The notes under the pieces were generated by a model. The model was not told the DNA's origin and did no database searches. It was given only the letters and a program-made list of their open reading frames with translations. DNA of 64,000 bases. Source: JAUVUV01 sp964548275. GTDB taxonomy: Bacteria > Gemmatimonadota > Glassbacteria > GWA2-58-10. Location of the stretch: the NCBI GenBank assembly GCA_964548275.1, contig CAZJQI010000010.1:18043-82042 (forward strand), written 5' to 3'. The position numbers and the translations under genes are program-made. Numbering within the stretch: the first letter of the stretch is position 1; every line of letters starts with the position of its first letter. This document shows positions 16,504 through 25,159 of this stretch, in pieces.

Positions 16504-17549
16504 AAACGGCATCCGGCGTCTCGTATGTTGAAATCGCCACGGGAGTTATGGCACTCGATCACGGTCTTCCGTTTACGCTGGATCAGGCTGACGCTGTGAT
16601 TTTCGATGTGGACGGGGTGCTGGTAGAGGTGAGCGATTCTTTCCGTCAGGTGATCAGTCTCACAGTGCAGTTTTATTTCAACCGGATACTTGAAATCCCG
16701 GGCCAGGAGCGCCTGATAAGGGCTGAAGAAACCGGGCATTTCAAGCTTGCCGGCCGTTTCAACAACGACTGGGAACTGGCTAAGGGAGTTGTGGCTCAAG
16801 GGCTGCTGAAATTTTTAAGCGCCAATGGAACTCATCCCATAACCATAGAAAGGCTGCGCGAAATCCCTCCCCTGGTGGAAGATTTCACTGCGGAGGTCAA
16901 AAAACGCGGCGGCGGCCTGGAGGAAACGATCAAGCTGGTGAAAGGAAAACTCGGTGAAAGCCTCTTTCGCGAGTTCGAGAGTCATTATAAGCCCAGGTTG
17001 ATCAAGAAAATTTTCATGGAATACTATGCAGGCCCGCAGCTCTGCCGTTCCTTTTACGGGTTTGATCCGAAATATTACAGGGGTCCGGGGCTGATCGAGA
17101 AAGAACAGGCTATTCTCGACCTGTCGTTGATCCGGAAACTTGCCGAAAGCGGAATTCCCTTCGGCATCCTTTCCGGGAGAACCACGGAAGAAGCCGCCTA
17201 TCTTTTCCGTAAAACCGGCCTGGACAAGTTTCTTAAACCGGAATTCGTGATAACCGATGACGGCACTCTGCCCGGCAAGCCCGATCCCGCCGGCCTTCAG
17301 CTCCTGGCCAAAAGAATGGGATTTAGCAACGGTATCTACGTGGGCGATGTTCCCGATGACTGGACCGCGGTGGAAAATTATCGCCTGCAAAATCCCGGCA
17401 GGCCGCCGATTGCCTGCTGCATGGTGCAGACAGGCGCCGCCAGCGCAGAGCTGATGGCCGAATTCTACGCCGAATCGGAAGTGGATTTCCTGGCCACGGA
17501 TGTAAACTGCCTGCTGAGGGCCATGGCATCCGGCTCCCGTTCTAAATGA
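16500..17549 (+). CDS. HAD-superfamily phosphatase of the his operon (candidate histidinol-phosphatase)
   Basis: 349 aa. HAD motif I FDVDGVL (nucleophile Asp and acid/base Asp), motif II-type ILSGRTTEEA, and motif IV GDVPDDW are present with a large helical cap (about residues 70-210). The TTG at 16500 is chosen because AAGGAGG ends 7 nt upstream and TTGA overlaps the hisC stop; the longer in-frame start inside hisC is unlikely. It matches the HAD-IA group called TIGR01548, which is known near or fused to histidine genes in some organisms. Since hisB here has only the dehydratase domain, a histidinol-phosphate phosphatase role is plausible; a PHP-type candidate lies at 43402-44232. Confidence 0.72.
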   Translation: MKTASGVSYVEIATGVMALDHGLPFTLDQADAVIFDVDGVLVEVSDSFRQVISLTVQFYFNRILEIPGQERLIRAEETGHFKLAGRFNNDWELAKGVVAQGLLKFLSANGTHPITIERLREIPPLVEDFTAEVKKRGGGLEETIKLVKGKLGESLFREFESHYKPRLIKKIFMEYYAGPQLCRSFYGFDPKYYRGPGLIEKEQAILDLSLIRKLAESGIPFGILSGRTTEEAAYLFRKTGLDKFLKPEFVITDDGTLPGKPDPAGLQLLAKRMGFSNGIYVGDVPDDWTAVENYRLQNPGRPPIACCMVQTGAASAELMAEFYAESEVDFLATDVNCLLRAMASGSRSK

Positions 17550-17629
17550 ATATCCAGATAGATAAGATCTTCGCCACTGAAGTCTGTACCCAAGAGATAT
17601 AAAATCATTTCTACATTCCGGAGTTGCAA

Positions 17630-18223
17630 ATGAGTTATCCAAGGACTGCTGAGATAAAAAGAGAAACAAAGGAAACAGACATCCGGCTTGTTCTCAACAT
17701 TGACGGCAAGGGTGAAAGCAAGATCGAGGTCGGAGTGGGCTTTTTCGAGCACATGCTTACCGCGCTTGCCAGGCACGGGCGAATGGATATCGAGCTAACC
17801 TGCAAAGGCGACCTTCATATCGACGAGCATCACACAGTGGAGGACGTGGGGATCGTGCTCGGACAGGCGCTCGGTAAGGCACTCGGCGATAAGGCTGGCA
17901 TAAACCGTTTCGGCGAGGCTTTTGCGCCGCTGGATGAGGCTCTGAGCAGAGTGGTGGTGGATCTGAGCGGCAGGGGTTTTCTTGTCTTCCGCGGGGACCT
18001 GGGCCGGGAAAAGGTGGGGGATCTGAGCACCGAACTGGTGGAGGATTTCTGGCGCGCCGTGGCCACCAAAGCCGGGATCACCATGCACATGGAGATTCTC
18101 TACGGGGCCAACGCCCACCACCAGGTGGAAAGCCTGTTCAAGGCCGCCGCACGTGCTATTCACACAGCCACGAGAATTGTCCCGGGTGTGGAGGGGGTTC
18201 CCTCGACCAAGGGCGTCCTCTGA
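17630..18223 (+). CDS. hisB: Imidazoleglycerol-phosphate dehydratase (monofunctional)
   Basis: 197 aa. Manganese-binding motifs FFEHML, HIDEHHTVEDVG and NAHHQVES with the C-terminal STKGVL tail are intact. There is no N-terminal HAD phosphatase domain, unlike the enterobacterial bifunctional HisB. ATG 17630 is used, with GGAG 6 nt upstream; TTG 17624 is in frame. Confidence 0.95.
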   Translation: MSYPRTAEIKRETKETDIRLVLNIDGKGESKIEVGVGFFEHMLTALARHGRMDIELTCKGDLHIDEHHTVEDVGIVLGQALGKALGDKAGINRFGEAFAPLDEALSRVVVDLSGRGFLVFRGDLGREKVGDLSTELVEDFWRAVATKAGITMHMEILYGANAHHQVESLFKAAARAIHTATRIVPGVEGVPSTKGVL

Positions 18224-18254
18224 AATCGAAACTTGTCTATTCGAATCGTTGCGA

Positions 18255-18860
18255 ATGATAAATATAGTAGACTATAAAATGGGCAATCTTCGCAGCGTGG
18301 AGAAAGCCTTTCACCATCTGGACTTCGAGGCGCGAATCAGCGCTGACCCTGCAGACATCGCCGGAGCGAGCCACCTGGTTCTCCCCGGCGATGGCGCTTT
18401 CGGCAAGAGCATGGAACATATCCGCGAGATGGGGTTCGAGGAGCCGATCAGAGAGTTTATCGCAACCGGCAAACCCTTTCTGGGAATCTGCGTGGGGTTC
18501 CAGATCCTTTTCCAACAAAGCGAGGAGATGGGCAGCTATCAGGGGCTGGGCATTCTTCCGGGCAAGGTTCTCAAATTCCCTCCCGGGAGAAAAATCCCGC
18601 ACATTGGCTGGAACCAGGTGAGCTGGCTACGACCCTCCCCATTAACCGAAAGTATACCAGATAAATCCTGGTTTTATTTCGTGCATTCCTATTATGCCGA
18701 AACAGCCGATAGCAAGGACGTTCTCGGCATCACCGGCTACGGTATCGAGTTCACCTCTGTAGTCTCGCGCGAGCAGGGAAAAATTTTCGCCGTGCAGTTT
18801 CATCCTGAAAAAAGCCAGGAGGCCGGTCTGCGGCTTTTGAAAAACTTTGCCGAGATCTAA
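18255..18860 (+). CDS. hisH: Imidazole glycerol phosphate synthase, glutamine amidotransferase subunit
   Basis: 201 aa. Nucleophile Cys79 in FLGICVGFQ and the His-Glu pair in AVQFHPEKSQ are present. It delivers ammonia to HisF. ATG 18255 begins the typical INIVDYKMGNL N-terminus; the Shine-Dalgarno is weak, and longer starts inside hisB lack support. Follows hisB by 31 nt. Confidence 0.93.
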   Translation: MINIVDYKMGNLRSVEKAFHHLDFEARISADPADIAGASHLVLPGDGAFGKSMEHIREMGFEEPIREFIATGKPFLGICVGFQILFQQSEEMGSYQGLGILPGKVLKFPPGRKIPHIGWNQVSWLRPSPLTESIPDKSWFYFVHSYYAETADSKDVLGITGYGIEFTSVVSREQGKIFAVQFHPEKSQEAGLRLLKNFAEI

Positions 18861-18872
18861 GGAGCATCCGCA

Positions 18873-19619
18873 ATGCTGATTATCCCTGCAGTTGACCTGA
18901 TGGGCGGCCGGGCGGTACGGTTGCGTCAGGGTAAAAAAACCGAGCAGACTGTTTATTTCCACGATCCTGTCGAGCCGGCAGTTGCCTTTGCCCGCGACGG
19001 GGCGAAATTGATCCATGTGGTTGACCTTGACGGCGCATTTGAGGGCCGGCCTAAAAACACCGAAAGCGTGAGGAGAATTGTCGAAGCGGTGGGCCCGGAT
19101 GTAGCTGTGGAGCTCGGGGGCGGCATTCGCAGTATTGAGAGTATCGAACGCTGTCTGGAGCTGGGTATCATCCGTGTAATCCTCGGCACGGCAATCCTGA
19201 AAAAGCCCTCTCTTCTTCCCCGCGCGTTAAAAAAATTCGGCGTAGAGCGTATCGTGGTGGGCCTGGATGCAAGAAACGGCCAGGTGGCAATTCGCGGATG
19301 GGAGGAAATAACCGAGCGGGATGCGCTCACCCTTGCCCACGAGGCTGCCGAGACAGGCGCCGTGCGGATAATTTATACTGATATCGCCACAGACGGCATG
19401 CTCACCGGCCCCAATCTGGAGGCGCTGAAAAATATCTCCCAGGCCGGCCTGGCTGTAATTGCCTCGGGAGGAATCGCAACTTTGGAGCATGTGCGTGCTG
19501 TGTCCTCGTTGGAAAGACTCGGTATTGAGGGGATGATTATCGGCAAGGCGCTCTATGACGGCAGGATTGCTCTGAAAGAGGCGATTACCGCAGCGGGTAG
19601 CCTGGCAGTCGATCAATAA
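18873..19619 (+). CDS. hisA: ProFAR isomerase
   Basis: 248-aa half-barrel repeat TIM barrel. IPAVDLMGGRAVRLRQG at the N-terminus with the catalytic Asp, ELGGGIRS, and YTDIATDGMLTGPNLE with the second Asp. It isomerises ProFAR to PRFAR. Preceded by AAGGAG. The PriA-type dual role with TrpF is not expected since trpF is present in the same operon. Confidence 0.94.
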   Translation: MLIIPAVDLMGGRAVRLRQGKKTEQTVYFHDPVEPAVAFARDGAKLIHVVDLDGAFEGRPKNTESVRRIVEAVGPDVAVELGGGIRSIESIERCLELGIIRVILGTAILKKPSLLPRALKKFGVERIVVGLDARNGQVAIRGWEEITERDALTLAHEAAETGAVRIIYTDIATDGMLTGPNLEALKNISQAGLAVIASGGIATLEHVRAVSSLERLGIEGMIIGKALYDGRIALKEAITAAGSLAVDQ

Positions 19620-19650
19620 CTGTTAGTTTTTGGGAGAATTCCGAAAAAAG

Positions 19651-20433
19651 ATGTTAGCCAAGCGAATCATACCCTGTCTGGACATTGACAAAGGCCGTGT
19701 TGTCAAGGGAGTCCAGTTTGTCAACCTGGTGGATGCAGGCGACCCGGTGAAGCAGGCCAAATACTACGAACAACAGAAAGCGGACGAGCTCGTGTTTCTC
19801 GACATAACGGCAAGCCACGAGAGAAGGGACACCGTGCTTGATCTGGCCAGCAGGGTGAGCGAGGAGGTTTTCATACCATTCACGATCGGCGGGGGAATCC
19901 GTACGGTGGATGACGTGCGGCTGATGCTCAAAAGCGGAGCGGACAAGGTGTCAGTTAACACAGCGGCAATAAAGAATCCTGAGTTTATTACGGCCTCCGC
20001 AGAACGGTTTGGCAGCCAGTGTATTGTGGTTGCGATAGATGCCAAGCGCAATGCGGATTTCGATTCCTCCCGCGGGCCATACGGCAACTGGGAGGTGTTT
20101 ACCCACGGCGGCCGCAACCCTACCGGGCTCGATGCGGTCGAATGGGCGGTGCGCGTTCAGGAACTGGGCGCCGGCGAAATCCTGCTCACCAGCATGGACC
20201 GTGACGGGAGCAAGGAGGGTTTCGATATCGAACTCACTGCAGCGGTGAGCGAGAATGTCGGGATCCCGGTGATTGCCTCAGGCGGTGTGGGAAACCTCGA
20301 GCACCTCTATGAAGGTCTCGTGCTGGGCAAGGCTGACGCCGTGCTTGCCGCCAGTATATTCCATTTTCGCCAATATTCGATTACTAAAGCCAAGCAATAC
20401 CTTCGCAGCAAAAATGTGGTTGTCAGGAGTTAA
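19651..20433 (+). CDS. hisF: Imidazole glycerol phosphate synthase, cyclase subunit
   Basis: 260 aa. RIIPCLDIDKGRVVKG with the catalytic Asp, FTIGGGIRT, and LTSMDRDGSKEGFD with the second Asp. It makes IGP and AICAR from PRFAR and ammonia. ATG 19651 gives the standard N-terminus; TTG 19630 is an in-frame alternative. Last gene of the supraoperon; hisI and hisE are not here. No intrinsic terminator was seen in the 130 nt that follow. Confidence 0.95.
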   Translation: MLAKRIIPCLDIDKGRVVKGVQFVNLVDAGDPVKQAKYYEQQKADELVFLDITASHERRDTVLDLASRVSEEVFIPFTIGGGIRTVDDVRLMLKSGADKVSVNTAAIKNPEFITASAERFGSQCIVVAIDAKRNADFDSSRGPYGNWEVFTHGGRNPTGLDAVEWAVRVQELGAGEILLTSMDRDGSKEGFDIELTAAVSENVGIPVIASGGVGNLEHLYEGLVLGKADAVLAASIFHFRQYSITKAKQYLRSKNVVVRS

Positions 20434-20564
20434 GAGAAACATTCCCCAGGTTGCAAGGATAAGGTCCCACCAAATCATCCAGCAGATGCGAAACGGTTTA
20501 AGGCTAATGGATTGAATATTCCGAATTGATCGCCTTTTGCAGCGAACTGCCAGGAAATTTATAT

Positions 20565-20593
20565 TTGATTTTTTCGCTCATTTTTGCTATACT
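20565..20593 (+). promoter_or_regulatory. Sigma-70-type promoter of the atp operon
   Basis: TTGATT at 20565-20570, a 17-nt spacer and TATACT at 20588-20593. Transcription would start about 20600, almost on top of the GTG proposed for the first gene, so that gene may be nearly leaderless. Confidence 0.65.
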
Positions 20594-20602
20594 CATTTCT
20601 CC

Positions 20603-20866
20603 GTGAATCCAAACGGATTTAAAAAAGAGAGGCCCCGTTCAACGCTGGGCCAGATCGGCTCTTACCTCAGTATCGGGCTTGAATTAGCCGTTTTTCTACT
20701 GGTCTTTATCTTTCTCGGAAGATACCTTGACAGCCGCCTGGGAACCGAGCCGTGGCTGTTATTGACCGGCGCAGCCGTGGGGTTTTTCGCAGGCTTTTAC
20801 AATCTGATCAAAACACTCTCGCGACTCAGCGAATCAGAAAATAAAAAAGAGGAAAGGGATTCCTGA
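20603..20866 (+). CDS. AtpZ/AtpI-like small membrane protein of the ATP synthase operon
   Basis: 87 aa with two membrane segments (about residues 20-40 and 50-70) and the GRYLDSRLGTEPW loop typical of the ATPase gene 1 (AtpZ) family. It is thought to assist ATP synthase assembly or carry divalent cations. The start is uncertain: GTG 20603 is favoured because the promoter -10 ends at 20593; a TTG at 20537 lies upstream of it. Confidence 0.72.
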   Translation: MNPNGFKKERPRSTLGQIGSYLSIGLELAVFLLVFIFLGRYLDSRLGTEPWLLLTGAAVGFFAGFYNLIKTLSRLSESENKKEERDS

Positions 20867-21276
20867 CCACGTCCCTGCATTCGGCTGAAAATAGATACCT
20901 GGCAAAGAAGTTCGTTATTACAGCTGCCTCCCTGTTGTTTGCCCTGCTGGTTGCCGCCTGGCTGTTTCCACGGCTTGACTGGTCAGTCAGAGTTGCGATT
21001 TCATATGGCGGCTTGATTAGCGCCTTTTTATCTTTCACAGGGTTCTTTCTTCTATATAACAGCCGAGCCGCAAGTGCCAGGATGTTTATCAAACTGGTTC
21101 TCGGGGGAATGCTAATCAGGCTCCTGCTGGCTCTCTCGGCAGTCGCTCTTGGAATCGGGGTGTTCGCTCTCCCGGCACCAGCGCTGGTCGGCTCGTGCGT
21201 GATTAGTTATGTGATTTTCACAGTTATCGAACATGCGTACCTTTTTCCAGTATTGACCCGTAAGAAGTCAACCTGA
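20863..21276 (+). CDS. atpI: AtpI-like protein (ATP synthase subunit I), probable non-ATG start
   Basis: About 137 aa with four predicted membrane helices, matching the ATP synthase I chain that helps assemble the c-ring. There is no ATG or GTG before the first helix. A CTG at 20863 overlaps the previous stop as CTGA and follows GAGGAAAGGGA, so CTG initiation coupled to the upstream gene is the best reading. TTG 20935 would cut into the first helix. Length and position fit; sequence identity in this family is low. Confidence 0.65.
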   Translation: MTTSLHSAENRYLAKKFVITAASLLFALLVAAWLFPRLDWSVRVAISYGGLISAFLSFTGFFLLYNSRAASARMFIKLVLGGMLIRLLLALSAVALGIGVFALPAPALVGSCVISYVIFTVIEHAYLFPVLTRKKST

Positions 21277-21283
21277 ATTTGCA

Positions 21284-22141
21284 ATGGCAAATTTACTCTC
21301 CGCAACCACAGCAAGCGCAGCTAATGCGGCCGCCAAGGCAGGTGAACATGCTGGCGAGGGCCATGATGCCGGCGCAATAATGCAGCATCTGATCGAGCAC
21401 GTCTACGATCATCCGGTGATCACGATCGACTGGCACCCGTTCGGCTGGGAATGGCTGGATCTGTCAATCACCAAGCTGACATTGATGATCTGGATCGCCG
21501 CTGCGCTGATTTTTCTCCTTTTCCGTGCCCTGGCCAGCCAGCAGATCAAAAAAGGCACCCGTGGCAGGTACCTGAATTTTCTCGAACCGTTCGTGCTTTA
21601 CGTTCGCAACCAGATGGTCTACCCGATAATGGGCGATAAGATGGGGCGCAAGTATCTGCCGCTTTTCCTGACCCAGTTCTTTTTCATCCTCTTCTGCAAT
21701 CTTCTCGGGCTGATTCCAGGCATGTCCACCGCCACCGGAAACGTGGCGGTTTGCGGCACACTCGCCTTTACCACTCTTTTTACCATAATTGTAATGGGCA
21801 TGGTCGAGCAGGGGCCATTCGCTTACTGGAAAAACCTGGTTCCCTCGGGGATGCCCTGGCCAATAATTCCGATTCTTTTCCCGCTGGAAGTAATCGGTAT
21901 CGTGATCAAGTGCTTTGCACTGACGATCCGACTTTTCGCCAATATGATCGCGGGACATATTGTAATACTGTCGTTTCTCGGCCTTATTTTTATTTTTCAC
22001 AATTACTTTGTGGCATTGCCTGCGGTCGCTTTCACATTGTTCATATATGTATTGGAGCTATTTATCGCCTTTCTGCAGGCTTTTATCTTTACTTTGCTCT
22101 CGATAATTTTTGTCAACATGGCTGTACATCCGGAGCATTGA
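21284..22141 (+). CDS. atpB: ATP synthase Fo subunit a
   Basis: 285-aa polytopic protein of the proton channel. The essential Arg lies in FALTIRLFANMIAGH, and the C-terminal helix LELFIAFLQAFIFTLLS is typical. A soluble N-terminal extension (about 60 residues, rich in Ala, Gly and His) precedes the first helix. It is 7 nt downstream of atpI with no strong Shine-Dalgarno. Confidence 0.94.
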   Translation: MANLLSATTASAANAAAKAGEHAGEGHDAGAIMQHLIEHVYDHPVITIDWHPFGWEWLDLSITKLTLMIWIAAALIFLLFRALASQQIKKGTRGRYLNFLEPFVLYVRNQMVYPIMGDKMGRKYLPLFLTQFFFILFCNLLGLIPGMSTATGNVAVCGTLAFTTLFTIIVMGMVEQGPFAYWKNLVPSGMPWPIIPILFPLEVIGIVIKCFALTIRLFANMIAGHIVILSFLGLIFIFHNYFVALPAVAFTLFIYVLELFIAFLQAFIFTLLSIIFVNMAVHPEH

Positions 22142-22210
22142 TTCATGGAGATGGAATAAAATCGTTTCAAGCCGATATTCATTTTACTTTTCTTTTTAAG
22201 GAGGAATCTC

Positions 22211-22435
22211 ATGGAAGGATTGGTCGCTCATCTGGCAGCCGGTATTGGCGCTGCTCTGACCATAATTGGCGCCGGTTACGGTATCGGGAGACTCGCTGAG
22301 AGTGCTCTCGAAGGCATGGCCCGTCAGCCCGAGGCTGCGGGCGACATCCGCACGGCGATGATTATCGCCGCCGCCCTGATCGAAGGTCTTGCTTTCTTAG
22401 CACTCGTTATCTGCCTGTTGCTGTCGTTCAAATAG
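22211..22435 (+). CDS. atpE: ATP synthase Fo subunit c
   Basis: 74-aa hairpin of two membrane helices with the ARQPEA loop. The ion-carrying Glu is in AALIEGLAFLAL. The Gln of helix 1 and the Ser/Thr next to the Glu that mark sodium-binding c-rings are absent, so the ring should carry protons. A strong AAGGAGG box precedes ATG 22211, suiting the high copy number of this subunit. Confidence 0.95.
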   Translation: MEGLVAHLAAGIGAALTIIGAGYGIGRLAESALEGMARQPEAAGDIRTAMIIAAALIEGLAFLALVICLLLSFK

Positions 22436-22468
22436 TACCTGGCTAAAAAGTTGGGACGGTGATTAGTT

Positions 22469-22966
22469 ATGGATCTTCTCGCAATAAATCCCGGCCTTAT
22501 ATTCTGGACGGCGGTTACTTTTGTAATACTTCTCCTGTTGTTGAAAAGGTTTGTCTGGGGACCGATTCTGGATGCTGTTGACCGCCGGGAACAATCTCTC
22601 AAAATAATGTCCGATAACGCCGAGCAGTCCCGCAAAGAAGCCCAGGAGCTGCTTGAGCGCTACGAGAGGAAACTGGCCCAGGCCAGGAAAGATGTCAATA
22701 AGATTATCGAGGAAGGCAAATCCAAGGCCGGAAAGTCGACCGATGAGATTATTGCCAAGGCGCGCACTGAGGCTGGTGATCTGCTTGAAAGAGCCAAGGT
22801 GGAAATTAGCCATGAGCGTGATACCGCGGCTGCTGAAATCCGTGAGCACGTGGTCAAGATCAGCCTCAAGGCTGCAGAACGCTTGATACAGAAAACTCTC
22901 CAAGAGCGGGATCACCGGCAGTTCATCGAGCAGGCGATCTCGGAGATTGACACAAAGGCACAATGA
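22469..22966 (+). CDS. atpF: ATP synthase Fo subunit b
   Basis: 165 aa: one N-terminal membrane helix (about residues 8-26) and a long charged helical stalk (peripheral stator). Only one b gene is present, so the stator is presumably a homodimer. Overlaps atpH by ATGA. Confidence 0.93.
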   Translation: MDLLAINPGLIFWTAVTFVILLLLLKRFVWGPILDAVDRREQSLKIMSDNAEQSRKEAQELLERYERKLAQARKDVNKIIEEGKSKAGKSTDEIIAKARTEAGDLLERAKVEISHERDTAAAEIREHVVKISLKAAERLIQKTLQERDHRQFIEQAISEIDTKAQ

Positions 22967-23508
22967 GAATTTCTTCTGTTTCCAAAGAATACGCCAAAGC
23001 GCTGTTCCTGCTTGCCAAGCGCGAAGGCAAATTGGACGAAATCGGCGATGAGCTGGAAAGTTTCAACGCGCTTGTGGAAAGCAATAAGCCGATCAAGAAC
23101 TTCCTCCTGGCTCCCCAGCTAAGTGCTGAGACCAAGATTGAAGCGCTCAAACGCGCCTTAAGCGGCAAGGTGAGCGAGGAATTGTTAAAGTTCCTTCTGG
23201 TGCTGACCCAAAAGCGCCGGCAGGATTATCTGGCTGGTATCTGCGCCTCATATCACGAGGAACTGAACAGGTACTATAATCAGGTCGAGGTGTTTGTCGA
23301 GTCGGCGGTAGATTTGACCGATATGGAACAGAATGCGCTTGTCACCAGGCTATCAGAGCATCTTGAAAGGAAAATCGTGGCGAAAGCGAAAGTTAATCCA
23401 GACCTGCTTGGCGGGCTGGTCTGCCGGATCGGTGACGTGGTTTACGACGGGAGCCTTCGCCGACAGATCCAACGTCTTTCTATCCAGATGCTTAAAGCGA
23501 AAATCTAA
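22963..23508 (+). CDS. atpH: ATP synthase F1 subunit delta
   Basis: 181 aa, normal length. N-terminal helical bundle (EYAKALFLLAKREGKLDEI) and the C-terminal signature PDLLGGLVCRIGDVVYDGSL. It links the b stalk to the alpha subunits. Confidence 0.94.
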   Translation: MRISSVSKEYAKALFLLAKREGKLDEIGDELESFNALVESNKPIKNFLLAPQLSAETKIEALKRALSGKVSEELLKFLLVLTQKRRQDYLAGICASYHEELNRYYNQVEVFVESAVDLTDMEQNALVTRLSEHLERKIVAKAKVNPDLLGGLVCRIGDVVYDGSLRRQIQRLSIQMLKAKI

Positions 23509-23523
23509 GGAGCAGAGCCGATT

Positions 23524-25080
23524 ATGAAAAAAATACAATCTGAAGAAATCAGCTCCATTCTTCTCAACGAAATAAAAAATTACGAGGGCGAACTCGATGT
23601 TGAGGAAGTGGGGAACATCCTCGAGGTCGGCGATGGAATTGCCCGCATCTACGGCCTTTCCAACTGTATGGCTGGCGAGATGCTTGATTTCGGCAACGAT
23701 GTGTACGGCATGGCCCTGAACCTGGAGGAAAACAATATCGGCGCGGTGATTCTCGGCGATTATATTCATATCAGGGAGGGCGACGAGGTACGCCTCACAG
23801 GCAGGGTTCTGGAAGTCCCTGTGGGTGATACTCTGATCGGGCGAGTGGTTAATCCACTGGGGCAGCCCCTGGACGGCAAGGGACCGATCAAAACCGACCG
23901 CACTCGCAAAATCGAGTTCAGGGCCCCGGGCGTGGTATTCCGCCAGCCGGTCAAACAGCCCCTTCAGACAGGACTCAAGGCCGTAGACTCGATGATCCCG
24001 ATCGGCCGCGGGCAGCGCGAGCTGATTATCGGCGACCGCGGCACTGGAAAGACCACTATCGCCGTGGATGCAATTATCAACCAGAAAGGCCAGGGCGTGA
24101 TCTGCGTGTACGTGGCAATCGGCCAGAAAGCCTCGAGTGTCGCTGCGGTTGTGGACCGTCTGCGCCAGCATGGGGCGATGGACTATACCATCGTGGTCAG
24201 CGCAACAGCCAGCGACACGGCCCCCCTGCAGTACATTGCTCCGTATGCCGGCTGTGCCATGGCCGAGGAATACATGTACGACAAAGAGGGCCGCTACGAG
24301 ATCCATGACACCCTGTGTATTTACGACGACCTTTCAAAGCAGGCCACAGCATACCGCCAGTTGAGCCTTCTGCTGCGACGGCCCCCGGGACGCGAGGCTT
24401 ATCCGGGTGATGTTTTCTATCTGCACTCCAGGCTGCTGGAACGCGCTGCCAAGCTCAGTGAGGTCGAGGGCGGGGGCAGCCTCACCGCCCTGCCGATTAT
24501 CGAAACCCAGGCAGGTGACGTCTCTGCCTATATTCCGACAAACGTGATCTCGATTACCGACGGCCAGATCTATCTCGAACCAAACCTCTTTTTCAGCGGC
24601 GTGCGCCCGGCAATCAATGTGGGTATCTCAGTGAGCCGCGTTGGAGGAAACGCACAGAACAAGGCAATGAAAAAGGTCACCGGAAGCCTTCGCCTTGACC
24701 TCGCCCAATACCGCGAACTGGAAGCTTTCGCCCAGTTCGGCTCGGACCTGGACAAAGCCACCCAGGAACAGCTCACCCGCGGCGAACGCCTGGTGGAGAT
24801 TCTCAAGCAGCCGCAGTACCAGCCGATGCCGGTCGAGGAGCAGATCGTTCTGACCTACGCCGGTACCCAGGGCTATCTGGACAGCCTTCCGGTTGAAGAG
24901 ATCCACCGCTATGAGGTTGAATTCCTCGAAGCAATGCGTACCAAGTATGCTGAGGTTTTGCACAAGGTCAGGGATGAAAAAGAATTGACTGATGAAATAG
25001 ACAAATCTTTGGCCAAGGCTGTCAGCGAGTTCACGGAAGAGTTTAAAAAATCTATCACAGCCGAATCTAAAGTTGGATAA
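23524..25080 (+). CDS. atpA: ATP synthase F1 subunit alpha
   Basis: 518 aa. P-loop GDRGTGKT, the family segment LLLRRPPGREAYPGDVFYLHSRLLERA, and the ISITDGQIYLEPNLF stretch. Non-catalytic nucleotide-binding subunit of the alpha3beta3 head. Preceded by AAGGAG. Confidence 0.97.
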   Translation: MKKIQSEEISSILLNEIKNYEGELDVEEVGNILEVGDGIARIYGLSNCMAGEMLDFGNDVYGMALNLEENNIGAVILGDYIHIREGDEVRLTGRVLEVPVGDTLIGRVVNPLGQPLDGKGPIKTDRTRKIEFRAPGVVFRQPVKQPLQTGLKAVDSMIPIGRGQRELIIGDRGTGKTTIAVDAIINQKGQGVICVYVAIGQKASSVAAVVDRLRQHGAMDYTIVVSATASDTAPLQYIAPYAGCAMAEEYMYDKEGRYEIHDTLCIYDDLSKQATAYRQLSLLLRRPPGREAYPGDVFYLHSRLLERAAKLSEVEGGGSLTALPIIETQAGDVSAYIPTNVISITDGQIYLEPNLFFSGVRPAINVGISVSRVGGNAQNKAMKKVTGSLRLDLAQYRELEAFAQFGSDLDKATQEQLTRGERLVEILKQPQYQPMPVEEQIVLTYAGTQGYLDSLPVEEIHRYEVEFLEAMRTKYAEVLHKVRDEKELTDEIDKSLAKAVSEFTEEFKKSITAESKVG

Positions 25081-25159
25081 GACAGCTTAGCGGCCTCCCT
25101 ACCGGATGCTGCGCCGGTATCAGGCAATTTGTTTATTACTGTTTATAACGTAAAAATTT

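Noticed and set aside
22211..22435. Sodium-coupled ATP synthase
   Set aside because: The Gln in helix 1 and the Ser/Thr next to the carboxylate that define sodium-binding c subunits are missing.
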